Below, one piece after another: positions 44,642-55,065 of a stretch of DNA of 64,000 nucleotides (its first letter is position 1; every line of letters begins with the position of its first letter). Under the pieces are notes generated by a model that made no database searches, was not told the DNA's origin, and saw only the letters and a program-made list of their open reading frames with translations. This stretch comes from Bacteroides salyersiae WAL 10018 = DSM 18765 = JCM 12988 (lineage in GTDB: Bacteria > Bacteroidota > Bacteroidia > Bacteroidales > Bacteroidaceae): the NCBI RefSeq assembly GCF_000381365.1, contig NZ_KB905466.1, positions 990,693 to 1,054,692 of the forward strand. The letters are read 5' to 3'. The translations under genes were made by a program, and so were the position numbers.

Positions 44642-47600
44642 TGAATAAAAAATCTTTGTGTGGTAGATTATACCCGCAAAAATTACGAACCAATCATCTT
44701 TTTAAGATCATGAGAATTACATTCTTGTTAGCCTTTATTTCTGTTTTCAGTTTGAATGCAAAAGACGTACACTCTCAAAATGCACGTGTCACTTTGTCTC
44801 AAACGAACAGTCCGTTAGAAGTTATTATCAATGAAATCGAAACTCAGACCGATTATCTTTTCATTGTTAATTCCAGTATCGATACCAATAAAAGAGTATC
44901 GATAAAAGTAAAAAACGCTCCAGTGCACAATGTATTAAACCAACTGCTTAAAGGAACTAATATAAGCTATTCCACTGAGGGTTCTTACATCATCCTTTCC
45001 CAAAATAAGTCTCAAACAGACAAAGACGAACCCATGCAGGAGGTTAAAGAAGTCATCATCACAGGTAAAATCATTGATGCACTCGGAGAACCTCTAATAG
45101 GAGTCAACGTTGTATTAAAAGGAAGCACAGCAGGAACAATTTCTGATATTGACGGAAATTACTCTTTAAAAGTACCCGAAGGAAAAGGAGAAATCCAATT
45201 CTCATACATAGGATACCGAAATGTCGTTTTACCCATTGGAAACAAAACTGTTATTAATGTAACGATGGAAGAAGATTCTAAAGTATTGGGAGAAGTGGTT
45301 GTTACTGCCTTAGGTATCGAGAAAAAAGCCGAATCTTTAACGTATGCTACTCAAAAAGTAGGAGGAGATGAATTGACAAGAGCCAAAGACGCCAACTTTA
45401 TCAATGCATTGCAAGGTAAAACAGCCGGATTAGTCATTACTCCTAACTCGACAGGTGCCGGTGGTTCTTCTAAGTTACTACTTCGCGGAAACGCATCTGT
45501 CTTAGGAGAAAACTCTCCGTTAATAGTTATGGACGGTGTTCCGATGGCCAGTCCTGCTTCTACACAAATCACGGACGCTCTATTATCTGGTGGTAATACA
45601 ACTGACGGCGGAGATATTTTATCGAATATCAACCCGGATGATATTGAAAACATAACCGTTTTGAAAGGTGCCAACGCCGCCGCGCTGTATGGTAGTGCTG
45701 CTGCTAATGGAGTACTTATGATCACTACTAAAAAAGGAAAAGAAGGAAAAGCAAGTATCAGCGTATCGAGCAGTACTCTTTTTGAAACTCCTTTGGTTAC
45801 GCCCAAATTCCAAAATATTTTCGGTGCAGATGTTGAAAGCTACAATGATACTTCTTTAAATCCGAATCAGGTAATTGCCAAAAGACGATTAGGAAACTAC
45901 TCATGGGGAAGCCGGATTGGACGCTTGTCAGGAACGACATTAGCAGAAATTCCTTATGCGAGAAATTCCGCTGTGGATAATGTTAGCAGTTTCCTTGAAA
46001 CAGGTACAAACTTTAATAACTCAATATCAGCCTCTTTCGGATCGGAAAAAGTCAACAATTATATTTCTTACGGAAATACGACTTCTAAAGGTATGATTCC
46101 TAATAATAAATTTAATCGCCACAACCTGACTTTCAGACAGGGAATGAAACTTTTCAAGGATCGTGTGGAGATTAATTTGTCTGTCAGCTATGTTTATCAG
46201 GAATCTAAAAACAGACCGGGATCAGGTATTTACGGTAATCCACTGTACGACCTATACTTATTGCCCCGTAATGCCGATATCTCTTATTTTAAAGATAATT
46301 CTGAAGTATATGGACAATTGTACTATATACAAGGTATTTATGACGAAAATAACAAAATCGTATATCCTAAAGCGAGTACCAGCGGCCCTATTCAACAGTG
46401 GCCATGGATCAACGAAGAAAATCGTAACTCACCTTATTGGTACATGAACCGATTGCAAAAGAACTCAATACGCGAACGTATTTATGGTACTTTGGGATTA
46501 AAGGTCAATATCCTTGAAGGTTTGAGTGCACAAGCACGTTTCAGAGCGGATCGTATCAGAGATACAAACGAAACAAAAACCTACCAAGGTACAAAAGCGA
46601 AAACGCTCTATAATTCGATTTACGAATACTCCAGAAATAATGTTGATATGATGTATGCCGACTTTTTGATTTCATACAATAAGCGAGTGAATAATTTAGA
46701 TCTATCAGCCAATTTCGGAGGTTCTACTGAAAAAGAAGATTTAAATGATGTAGGATGGAATTATTGGATGAGAGACTCTACAAGTATCCCAAACGTATTC
46801 GACCCATCCAACATAATAACCAATAAAAAAGATGGTACCAGTCTGCCCGTAACCAAATCAAAAGATCAGAACTGGACCAACTCAATATACGGTACATTCT
46901 CCTTAGGTTATAAGGAAATGATCTATCTTGATGCGTCTTTCCGCACAGACTGGTCGCGTGTGTATACTCAGTTTGAAATGTTTGATGCCCCCAGTCATTA
47001 CACTTATTACAGTGTAGGTGGTAATGCGATATTAAACAGATTATTCAAGCTTGAAAGTGATGTATTAAACCACTCCAAATTACGTATCTCTTATAGTGAA
47101 GTAGGTAACTCTATTCCAAACTATGTATATGGAGCTGTAAAGCAGAACATTAGTTCGGGAACGATAGAAGCATCCCAATACCGTACATTCCGCAACCCAA
47201 AACCGGAAACGGTACGTTCGACAGAAGCGGGAATCGACCTCCGTTTATTTAGAAATATGATCGATTTCGATTTCACTTTCTATAACTCCAAGATGTTGAA
47301 TCAATGGTTACCTAAACCGGCGGCAACAGGTGGAACTTTACCATTAAATTCCGGATTGATCAGAAATCGTGGTATTGAAACAACATTAGCCTACAACTTC
47401 ACAACCCCGGACAACAAGTTCACCTGGCGCACTGCATTCAACTACTCTTTCAATCAAAACAAGATTTTAGAAACATATGGAGACAACAAGAATGAAATGA
47501 TAGAACAAGATCCTGTGTATAACGGTGGTCTGAAATTACGCTACGAAGTAGGAAAACCTTATGGTGAATTATATGGTAAGACATTCCAATACGGTGCTGA

Positions 47601-48225
47601 CGGTAAAATTAAAACAGACAGCCAGGGTATCCCAATGTTAACCAAAGACTATAACTGTTATTTAGGAAATGCAAACTCCCCCCACCATCTTGGATGGAGC
47701 AATACGTTTACTTATAAAAATTTCTCTCTCTTTTTCCTGATTGACGGTAAAATAGGAGGTAATGTTATATCGTATACGGAAGCATTGCTTGATGCATACG
47801 GGGTATCGGAACGAAGCGGAGAAGCACGTCTGACAGGGATAACCTATCAGCAAAGATCGGCAGTAGGCGGTGTAGAAGTTATGCTACCTGTACCGGGAAT
47901 TGTTATGCCGGACGGCGAAATCACTTCTGTTCAAGGATATTACCAAAGGATAGGATTGGGACAACCGGCATTAAGTGAATATACATATTCGGCAACCAAT
48001 TTCCGCTTACGTGAAGCATCCGTGGGATACACTTTCCGTAATCTTTTCGGAAGTGGAAACCATTTAAATGTTTCATTCGTTGCCCGCAACTTATTCTTCC
48101 TGCTTAAAAAGTCTCCTGTAGATCCGGATGTGTCTGTCTCTACAGCCAATAGCTATGGAGGTATTGAAGCATTCTCTTTACCGACAACCCGCAGTTTTGG
48201 TTTGAATCTTAAAGCAACATTTTAA
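44641..48225 (+). CDS. SusC-type TonB-dependent transducer with STN domain
   Basis: A 1194-residue outer-membrane protein. After the signal (to DVHSQ, about 50) comes an STN domain (VTLSQTNSPLEVIINEIETQTDYLF to NISYSTEGSYIILSQ, about 52-125), then the carboxypeptidase-D-like domain (ITGKIIDALGEPLIGVNVVLKGSTAG), TonB box, plug (SPLIVMDGVPMASPASTQ; NINPDDIENITVLKGANAAALYGSAAANGVLMITT) and barrel ending SFGLNLKATF. The STN domain contacts the FecR protein encoded just upstream, so this SusC both imports and signals. Its leader carries a predicted antisense RNA. Confidence 0.97.
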   Translation: MNKKSLCGRLYPQKLRTNHLFKIMRITFLLAFISVFSLNAKDVHSQNARVTLSQTNSPLEVIINEIETQTDYLFIVNSSIDTNKRVSIKVKNAPVHNVLNQLLKGTNISYSTEGSYIILSQNKSQTDKDEPMQEVKEVIITGKIIDALGEPLIGVNVVLKGSTAGTISDIDGNYSLKVPEGKGEIQFSYIGYRNVVLPIGNKTVINVTMEEDSKVLGEVVVTALGIEKKAESLTYATQKVGGDELTRAKDANFINALQGKTAGLVITPNSTGAGGSSKLLLRGNASVLGENSPLIVMDGVPMASPASTQITDALLSGGNTTDGGDILSNINPDDIENITVLKGANAAALYGSAAANGVLMITTKKGKEGKASISVSSSTLFETPLVTPKFQNIFGADVESYNDTSLNPNQVIAKRRLGNYSWGSRIGRLSGTTLAEIPYARNSAVDNVSSFLETGTNFNNSISASFGSEKVNNYISYGNTTSKGMIPNNKFNRHNLTFRQGMKLFKDRVEINLSVSYVYQESKNRPGSGIYGNPLYDLYLLPRNADISYFKDNSEVYGQLYYIQGIYDENNKIVYPKASTSGPIQQWPWINEENRNSPYWYMNRLQKNSIRERIYGTLGLKVNILEGLSAQARFRADRIRDTNETKTYQGTKAKTLYNSIYEYSRNNVDMMYADFLISYNKRVNNLDLSANFGGSTEKEDLNDVGWNYWMRDSTSIPNVFDPSNIITNKKDGTSLPVTKSKDQNWTNSIYGTFSLGYKEMIYLDASFRTDWSRVYTQFEMFDAPSHYTYYSVGGNAILNRLFKLESDVLNHSKLRISYSEVGNSIPNYVYGAVKQNISSGTIEASQYRTFRNPKPETVRSTEAGIDLRLFRNMIDFDFTFYNSKMLNQWLPKPAATGGTLPLNSGLIRNRGIETTLAYNFTTPDNKFTWRTAFNYSFNQNKILETYGDNKNEMIEQDPVYNGGLKLRYEVGKPYGELYGKTFQYGADGKIKTDSQGIPMLTKDYNCYLGNANSPHHLGWSNTFTYKNFSLFFLIDGKIGGNVISYTEALLDAYGVSERSGEARLTGITYQQRSAVGGVEVMLPVPGIVMPDGEITSVQGYYQRIGLGQPALSEYTYSATNFRLREASVGYTFRNLFGSGNHLNVSFVARNLFFLLKKSPVDPDVSVSTANSYGGIEAFSLPTTRSFGLNLKATF

Positions 48226-48237
48226 TTGTATATAGAT

Positions 48238-50091
48238 ATGAAATTTAATAATATTTTTTTAGTAAGCGCTATCGTATCTTTGTCCGTTGCCCTGAGTTCA
48301 TGTTATGAATCGGCATTGGAGTATGAAGGCGATGTGAACAGTATCAATTCTGATGACGGAACAGGATCTGATGAAGGGTTCCTGGCCAGCCCTGATCTTG
48401 CAGTGGGTTTTTTACGGACGGCACAGCTTCGCGTTATTGATGCCAAAGAACATCCATACCAATACCAATATACATTTATCGGAGATGATCCGGTCGGATA
48501 TATGTCTTCTCCCCACAATTTTGATGGACGTATGACATCGAGTCTGGCATTTTACAGTGATTTTGCAAGTGGTCCTGCTGCCAATCTTCAATGGGTGGCT
48601 CAACAAGCGGTCCCCGTTATGCGTTCGGCCGACACATTGAAAATAGCTCCTTTAGGTGCCTTTGCCTCCATCCTGTTCTCAGACGTTTCTCTACAATACA
48701 CCAATGTACATGGTCCGATGCCCTTATCTGATTATAAGGTATTAAAAGAAGAACGCCCGTTAACATATGAAAAACAGAGCGTAGTGTATACCCAATTGTT
48801 TCAAGATCTGGTCAGAGCTGATTCCATATTGGCAGAATATGAAAAGCAACCGGTTGAAAGTATTGACGATCTTATTAAAGAGACCGATATGCTGACAGAA
48901 CAAAGTACAGCCGCCAATATTGTAACAATGTGGAGAAAATATGCAAACTCATTAATTTTACGTATGGCAATGACGGCAGTTGATGTAGAAGGATATACAT
49001 GTAACATCAACGGTGAAGAGAAAACGGTACGGCAATTAGGAGAAGAGGCTGTTCGTCGCGGAGTTTTACAGGCCGGTGACAAAACAATCGGATTACTCTG
49101 TGGAAACGGAACAGAGGTTGGTAATCATCCTCTCTATAAAATTGCAAATACTTGGGTGGATTCTCGTTTGAATGCTTCCTATCACAACTATTTAATCCGT
49201 ACCCAACATCCTATTTTAGAATTCTGGTTTGCAAAAAATGAAGGAGCTATAACCAACCGGAATCAGTCTACAATAAAAAAAGAAGAAAAATTCTTAAGTA
49301 TCCGTTCCGGTATGGAGCTATCTACTCAAGCTCTTACAACGCAGACTTATCAATACTATTCAAAGTTTAACTTAAACTTTTCCGGTGAGAAATTGGCATT
49401 TTTTAAAGTAGAGGAAGTTTTATTCTTATTGGCGGAAGCTGACTTACGCGGATGGAATGTAGGCGGAACGGCAGAAGATTTTTACAATGCCGGTATAAAA
49501 GAATTCTTCACTAAACACGCCTTTTCTGACGCTTCTTATAATGAATACATGTCTTGGAAAGGTATGGGAAATTTAGGTGTATCCCCACAAATAAAAGAAG
49601 AAGCCATCTACAAGGATTTCTTGGACAGTGATAATAATCTTCCATTATGGGGCGGATATTATATGCTTAACAATAGCTATGATAAACCTGAAAACGCAGA
49701 TACCAATCCTTATATCAATGATTCAAAAGAGCAAAAACTTCAGAAAATCATTACTCAAAAATGGATTACTTTATTCCCGCTTTCCACAGTTGCCTGGACA
49801 GACTATCGCCGTACTGGTTATCCAATACTTCTGCCATACTGTCCATTTGCCTATGGAAATTCAGATGGTTCATTGGAAGAGCCGCGTTTTAACTGGGAAA
49901 CCGGTGAAATGCTTACCACAGGAGTAACGATACGTCGTATACCTTATAATACCGGTAGCCTTGAAATAGCTAATGAAGTTGCTTTAACCGCTACTTCTGC
50001 CTTGAATGAAGAGACAACCGGAACGGCCAAGGGGGATACGCAAGGAACCCGTTTATGGTGGGATATCGCAGAAAAAAAGACACTTGATTAA
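48238..50091 (+). CDS. SusD-family outer-membrane lipoprotein
   Basis: The ATG at 48238 gives MKFNNIFLVSAIVSLSVALSSCYESALEYEG (lipobox Cys 22); the frame extends to a TTG at 48226 but this is less likely. The 617-residue protein is a SusD relative with the TPR-type helices (TMWRKYANSLILRMAMTAVDVEGY, EKLAFFKVEEVLFLLAEADLRGW) and a C-terminal QKWITLFPLSTVAWTDYRRTGYP block. It is more distant from classic SusD than the copy at 14282. It directly follows susC and captures the N-glycan-type substrate at the surface. Confidence 0.92.
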   Translation: MKFNNIFLVSAIVSLSVALSSCYESALEYEGDVNSINSDDGTGSDEGFLASPDLAVGFLRTAQLRVIDAKEHPYQYQYTFIGDDPVGYMSSPHNFDGRMTSSLAFYSDFASGPAANLQWVAQQAVPVMRSADTLKIAPLGAFASILFSDVSLQYTNVHGPMPLSDYKVLKEERPLTYEKQSVVYTQLFQDLVRADSILAEYEKQPVESIDDLIKETDMLTEQSTAANIVTMWRKYANSLILRMAMTAVDVEGYTCNINGEEKTVRQLGEEAVRRGVLQAGDKTIGLLCGNGTEVGNHPLYKIANTWVDSRLNASYHNYLIRTQHPILEFWFAKNEGAITNRNQSTIKKEEKFLSIRSGMELSTQALTTQTYQYYSKFNLNFSGEKLAFFKVEEVLFLLAEADLRGWNVGGTAEDFYNAGIKEFFTKHAFSDASYNEYMSWKGMGNLGVSPQIKEEAIYKDFLDSDNNLPLWGGYYMLNNSYDKPENADTNPYINDSKEQKLQKIITQKWITLFPLSTVAWTDYRRTGYPILLPYCPFAYGNSDGSLEEPRFNWETGEMLTTGVTIRRIPYNTGSLEIANEVALTATSALNEETTGTAKGDTQGTRLWWDIAEKKTLD

Positions 50092-50112
50092 TATTTACTT
50101 AAAATTAGTATT

Positions 50113-53100
50113 ATGAAGCTAAAACAATTTTTATTTTCAGCAGCCTTATTAGCATCCATGAATGCAATAGGGCAGAGTGTACCGACACACGAGATGTACG
50201 TGGACTTTGGTATAACGGAGAGGACAGATATTGTATCTGCATTGGATAAATGGCAACCGGGAGATAATTTCAGTAATGATCCTGATTATCAAGATGAAAA
50301 TTTCTTCATCTCTCGCGTACCACTAAAATCACGTTTCATCAATCAAAATACGCAGGCCAATAAGAATCTGAATGAAGAAAATAATAAGAATCTCTGCTGG
50401 TGTTCTCCTATTGGTGAAATGACAAAGAAATGGGGACCAATGCCACGTTACAATTTCGATGGTGACAATTTTAATATGTGGCAATACATTAACATCCATG
50501 CAAACTGGTCTAACACGTGGTTCCGTGTACCTGGAACATTTAACGATGTAGCTCATAAAAATGGTGTCCGTACCGGATGTCTTTATTTTATCGATTGGGC
50601 AGAACAGGTTAGTGCAACCAGTAGTGCTGGAAAAATGTTAGCTGAGCTATGCGCAAAAGACGGTTCTGGAAATTTCAAATATGCCCGTAAATTAATTCAG
50701 TTCTTGAAATATTATGGCATTGATGGTTTAGGACTAAATCCTGAAGGTTACTGGTCGACACAACTGAATGAGGACTTTTCTTCTTTCCTGGCTGAATGCC
50801 ATAAGGTAGCCAAGGAAATGAATCATCCGTTCCATGTAGAATGGTATGCATTTGTTTCTAATACAGGTGGCTTAAATGATAATGGATGTAAACTGGAAAT
50901 AGGTGCCAACGACAAATGGTTCCATAAAAACGGCAATCCTGTTACCGACGTATTTTTCTTAAACTATAACTGGAGTGAAAGCGGTTTACAAACATCTGCT
51001 GAAGCTGCCAAATCTTTAGGACGCAGCACATACGATGTATATGCAGGCTTCGACCAGCAAGGACGCGGATATGGTAAATATGGAAATGCAGGATGGACAG
51101 CATTAATGAGACAACCGGTATCTATCGTTGTATGGGGAGCTCATGACCGTAGCCAACTGTATGCAGGTTCAACAGAAGGTGGAAACTCCGATCTCAGCGT
51201 TCAAAATGAATACCAAAAGAAACAAGAACTCTTATTCACCGGTGGTTCAAGAAATGTCCTTCGTACCCCAGATATTACAGACGATGCAATTACCAGTTCT
51301 TATACTGACTTGGCTAAATGGCATGGTTATTCAAAAGCTGTAATTGAAGAAAGTGCTTTGACGGAACTTCCTTTTGTCACTCGTTTTAATTTGGGTAACG
51401 GCCTTTCATTTAGCAAGGACGGAGTAGTTACATTCGAACACAAATGGTATAACCTTGGCTTACAGGATTTATTACCGACATGGCGTTGGTGGATTGACAA
51501 CGGAGACGGAACTACAATACCGGCAGATCCTATCAACTGCGACTTTACATTTGATGATGCTTGGTTCGGCGGCTCATGCTTAAAATTACACGGAGCTACT
51601 TCTAAATCTAATATCCGTTTATTCAGTACTAAATTTAATGTAGCAAGTGCATCCGATGAATTCACCATTGTACTCAAAACACTCAACGGAACGGATCCGA
51701 AAATGAAACTGAACGTTTCAAAAGTTGGAACAGAGAATACTTTCACATCTTATACCTTATCTGCCGATGGTATTGTGCAAGGAAAGTGGAGTACAGTAAA
51801 AATCAAGGCATCCGAATTGGGATTAAAAGCCGGAGATGTTATCGGCTGTATCGGTTTGTCTGTTGAAGGTACGGATAAAGACTACGCTGTCCTATTGGGT
51901 GAAATGTCATTCATACCAAAACTGTATAAGAAAACTCCGGTTACTCCGGTCATTACCCACACCAATGTAATGAAGCGCGTATACAACCGTGCCGACTTTA
52001 AGGTTATTTTTGACGTTCCATTCAGTGGTACAAGAAAAGACGAATATCAGGATTGTCCGATTTATAACGAAGAAGTTAATTCTTGGTATTACGAAGTATA
52101 CGTAAAACAGGGTGAAAAGGAAACACTGGTTACAGCTACTACTTCATGGGCTGCTTATGTAGTAGATGCTCCGCTAAATGGTGTAGATCAGACATTCCAA
52201 ATCGGAGTCCGTTCTGTGGGATTAGATGGAAAAACTGTTTCTCCGATCGTTTGGTCTGAAGAAATCGAAAGTGAACTTTCAACAATCGAAACACTTACGA
52301 TCGATAAAGAAATCATTAAACCGAAGGAAGAAGTAACCATCGGATTTGAAGATCCTAATCATGCAACAGCTACGATCGAAGTTTTGGATGCTTTAACCGG
52401 AAACGTAATTGACAGCAAAAAAGATATCTTGAAATTCACAACTTCATTACCTTCTGTTGGGACTTATGATGTGAGGGTTTCTACAAAAATGAATGTAAAC
52501 GGAACATTAAAAGATACCGTAATCATAAACAGAGCCTTACTTTTAGTTACTCCCGAATCAACCGGACGTTTGCCGATAATTACTAACATCGCAGCAGATA
52601 AAACAGAAGTGACTACCGAAGAACAAGTAAATCTTACTGCAGATATTACCAAAGGTGATACTTATCTGTTAAACGGTAGAGAACGTGACTGCTCCGTATC
52701 CCAATCTTTGTATATGAAAGAACCTTATCAATTGACCATTGATGGTAAAATCATGTCAGAATATACAAACACCTCATTTGCTTTGTGGTTTAAAGTAGAA
52801 AAATTCGAGCATGCTTCTTTGGGAACATTGTTGATGACTAAGGTCAACCGCAATTATGGAGGTAGTTGGACAGAGTCTGTCTGGGGTGAAATGTGGACCG
52901 CTATCCGTCCTAAAAATTATAGTGAAAACAAATATAAGAACGGAGAAGATGAATTGTCTGTATCCGTAGATGCCCCTCCTGCAGGAACTGGTGGGTATGA
53001 ACATAATGCTGATGTAGACGGTATGTCAAACGGTTATACACTATCGCCCAACACATGGTATCATGTCTGTGTTGTGAAATCCGGTAGAAATGTAAAACTT

Positions 53101-53952
53101 TACTTGAACGGAAAGAAAATTATCGATGCACAATCAAGAGGTGCAGGTCCTAAAGATTGGAGAGGTGCCAATTTCTATGTAGGTGGTAGTATGACTAATC
53201 TGGCAAGTTTCACTGGCTGGGTAGATGAAGTACAAATTTGGAGCAAGGCTTTGACCGAAGAAGAGGTACAAGAATCTATGGGTGGTTACCTAATTCCTCC
53301 TACCGGGCTGGAAGGCTACTTTACTTTCGAAAATACCGTAACAGATACAGACAACAACATTTATTTCCCTAATGAAGGAAATAACAGCACAGCTGTACCT
53401 GGAGCATACATGACAATCGGTACAAGCGAAAATGATAAAAATGTTGATGTGAAACAAAATCAATTAACCCCTGCTTTAGGAGTACCTTATATTACAGGTG
53501 TTCGTCCTATCAAGTTTGAATCAGCTAAATGGATACTCGACGGAGCTAACTTCTCACAAGAAGGAGATGACAAAGCTACTGCAACTTATGCACAAGACGG
53601 TCAATATCCGGTTACATTGACATTAACCAATTCTTGGGGTAGTACAACAAAAACAATCGCAGATTATATTGTTGTGAAAAAAGGTGTCGGTATGGAAGAA
53701 AACAGAGCAGATAATTTCTTAATCTATCCGAATCCGTTCAAAGAACAAGCTAATATATTATTTGCAGATGCAGGCGCATATAATGTACTTGTATTCGATA
53801 TGCAAGGAAAGCAAATCTCCGCATACAATTATAACGCTGCCGCCGGAGAAGTTTGCCAATTGTCATTCGATGCTCCGCAAGGCATGTATTATGTAGTTGT
53901 AATGCAAAATGATAAATGCGTTCAATCTTTCAAGGTAATAAAAGAACGCTAA
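50113..53952 (+). CDS. GH85 endo-beta-N-acetylglucosaminidase, multi-domain
   Basis: A 1279-residue secreted enzyme (signal to AIGQ). The GH85 barrel covers about residues 70-430: MWQYINIHANWSNTWFRVPG, KNGVRTGCLYFIDWAEQ, and the catalytic motif GLGLNPEGYW with Asn 209 (oxazoline stabiliser) and Glu 211 (acid/base), spaced N-x-E as in characterised members; then FFLNYNWSE and DVYAGFDQQGRG. Later domains are beta-sandwiches, a LamG module (about 880-1080), a PKD-like segment (about 1150-1195) and a T9SS type A-like tail (IYPNPFKEQANILF to FKVIKER). It cleaves the chitobiose core of N-glycans on proteins, releasing oligosaccharide for SusCD. It is 21 bp downstream of susD. Confidence 0.9.
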   Translation: MKLKQFLFSAALLASMNAIGQSVPTHEMYVDFGITERTDIVSALDKWQPGDNFSNDPDYQDENFFISRVPLKSRFINQNTQANKNLNEENNKNLCWCSPIGEMTKKWGPMPRYNFDGDNFNMWQYINIHANWSNTWFRVPGTFNDVAHKNGVRTGCLYFIDWAEQVSATSSAGKMLAELCAKDGSGNFKYARKLIQFLKYYGIDGLGLNPEGYWSTQLNEDFSSFLAECHKVAKEMNHPFHVEWYAFVSNTGGLNDNGCKLEIGANDKWFHKNGNPVTDVFFLNYNWSESGLQTSAEAAKSLGRSTYDVYAGFDQQGRGYGKYGNAGWTALMRQPVSIVVWGAHDRSQLYAGSTEGGNSDLSVQNEYQKKQELLFTGGSRNVLRTPDITDDAITSSYTDLAKWHGYSKAVIEESALTELPFVTRFNLGNGLSFSKDGVVTFEHKWYNLGLQDLLPTWRWWIDNGDGTTIPADPINCDFTFDDAWFGGSCLKLHGATSKSNIRLFSTKFNVASASDEFTIVLKTLNGTDPKMKLNVSKVGTENTFTSYTLSADGIVQGKWSTVKIKASELGLKAGDVIGCIGLSVEGTDKDYAVLLGEMSFIPKLYKKTPVTPVITHTNVMKRVYNRADFKVIFDVPFSGTRKDEYQDCPIYNEEVNSWYYEVYVKQGEKETLVTATTSWAAYVVDAPLNGVDQTFQIGVRSVGLDGKTVSPIVWSEEIESELSTIETLTIDKEIIKPKEEVTIGFEDPNHATATIEVLDALTGNVIDSKKDILKFTTSLPSVGTYDVRVSTKMNVNGTLKDTVIINRALLLVTPESTGRLPIITNIAADKTEVTTEEQVNLTADITKGDTYLLNGRERDCSVSQSLYMKEPYQLTIDGKIMSEYTNTSFALWFKVEKFEHASLGTLLMTKVNRNYGGSWTESVWGEMWTAIRPKNYSENKYKNGEDELSVSVDAPPAGTGGYEHNADVDGMSNGYTLSPNTWYHVCVVKSGRNVKLYLNGKKIIDAQSRGAGPKDWRGANFYVGGSMTNLASFTGWVDEVQIWSKALTEEEVQESMGGYLIPPTGLEGYFTFENTVTDTDNNIYFPNEGNNSTAVPGAYMTIGTSENDKNVDVKQNQLTPALGVPYITGVRPIKFESAKWILDGANFSQEGDDKATATYAQDGQYPVTLTLTNSWGSTTKTIADYIVVKKGVGMEENRADNFLIYPNPFKEQANILFADAGAYNVLVFDMQGKQISAYNYNAAAGEVCQLSFDAPQGMYYVVVMQNDKCVQSFKVIKER

Positions 53953-53956
53953 TTTA

Positions 53957-54003
53957 CAAAAAGGGGTGCGCAAGCCGACTGCGCTTTGCGCACTCTCCTT
54001 TTC
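53957..54003 (+). terminator. Hairpin after the GH85 gene
   Basis: GTGCGCAA (53966-53973) pairs with TTGCGCAC (53986-53993), extended by partly paired GG/CC and A/T flanks and followed by CTTTTCTATTT. It begins a few bases after the GH85 stop; the next gene is only 76 bp away, so it may be a partial terminator that lowers expression downstream. Confidence 0.75.
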
Positions 54004-54027
54004 TATTTACATTATTAAATGATATAT

Positions 54028-55065
54028 ATGAATTATCTAAGATTATTTATTCTGTTAAGCCCCATCGCTCTGTTCCTCACCGGCTGTGAGAATGATGATG
54101 ACAATAACGGAACCTTGAATCAAGTCGAAAACATTATCAATTATAATCCGGCTGAAAATTACAAGGGCACTTATGACATCACCCTTCAAAAAAATATAGC
54201 ACTCGAATTTTGCAAGGTCGAGGGAGTCATGGGAACAGATGAATTTATCGTCAGAAGTCAAGATTCAGGCGAATATACATATGTAAATTGGGGCTATAAA
54301 TATGCCGGTGTCCAAGGAGACGAATATGGGTATTACGATCGTGTTTCGTATAACGATACGATTTTGATCGGACTGGGTTTCTCTGATACATGGCAAGTAG
54401 GTAAGTATGATCTTCTGTTAGTCAGAGATAACAACTATCAGGTGATAGATCAATTCAACTTTATGGTACTTAAAGATATCGAAGTTGATATAACACAAGC
54501 GAAAGGAGGAGTTCTGAAAGTAAAAGCAAACGGTTGGGACGTAGCAACTGACGCTGTTATCGATTCACTTGAATTCATAGATAAATCGACACAAACAGTC
54601 GTAGAAAAAATTGCTTCTGCATACAAAGGCGGAAATGACTATGAAAGTATTGTTTTTACAAAAGATAAGTATCAATCGGGAGATTATGAATTATGGATAG
54701 CAAGATGGAACTATGGATTCCGACAAAAAATCTGTGATTTCAGCTACTTCAGATATGAATTTGTTAATTCCGATCCGATGCAGAAAGATGCAAATGGCAA
54801 CTATTATCTCCAATTCTATTTGGACGAAATCAATGAAGGAGACAGCTATATCGTAACAACCGAATCTCCATATATCGGTGCTTACATTGATAGGAATAAA
54901 AAACTCGATCCGGCCAATTGGGATCCTGAAACTAAAATTTATACTTATACATTGGACGAAGATTGCTGGATGGCAGACATGGAAGACGGAATGACTTTCG
55001 CTGTTCGTTTAACATTATCCAAGATCAGTATAAATGTAGCTGGGTCTAACAAATTGAAATTATAG
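54028..55065 (+). CDS. Surface lipoprotein of the GH85 PUL, family not recognised
   Basis: The ATG at 54028 gives MNYLRLFILLSPIALFLTGCENDDDNN (lipobox Cys 20, acidic residues after it, as in surface-exported Bacteroides lipoproteins); an ATG 9 bp upstream is also possible. The 345-residue mature protein looks like two or three beta-sandwich domains (YDITLQKNIALEFCKVEGVMGTDEF; GYYDRVSYNDTILIGLGFSDTWQVGKYDLLLVRDN). No catalytic motif is seen. By position after SusCD and the endoglycosidase it is a candidate surface glycan-binding protein. The N-terminal domain could be a spacer, as in other such proteins. Confidence 0.6.
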   Translation: MNYLRLFILLSPIALFLTGCENDDDNNGTLNQVENIINYNPAENYKGTYDITLQKNIALEFCKVEGVMGTDEFIVRSQDSGEYTYVNWGYKYAGVQGDEYGYYDRVSYNDTILIGLGFSDTWQVGKYDLLLVRDNNYQVIDQFNFMVLKDIEVDITQAKGGVLKVKANGWDVATDAVIDSLEFIDKSTQTVVEKIASAYKGGNDYESIVFTKDKYQSGDYELWIARWNYGFRQKICDFSYFRYEFVNSDPMQKDANGNYYLQFYLDEINEGDSYIVTTESPYIGAYIDRNKKLDPANWDPETKIYTYTLDEDCWMADMEDGMTFAVRLTLSKISINVAGSNKLKL

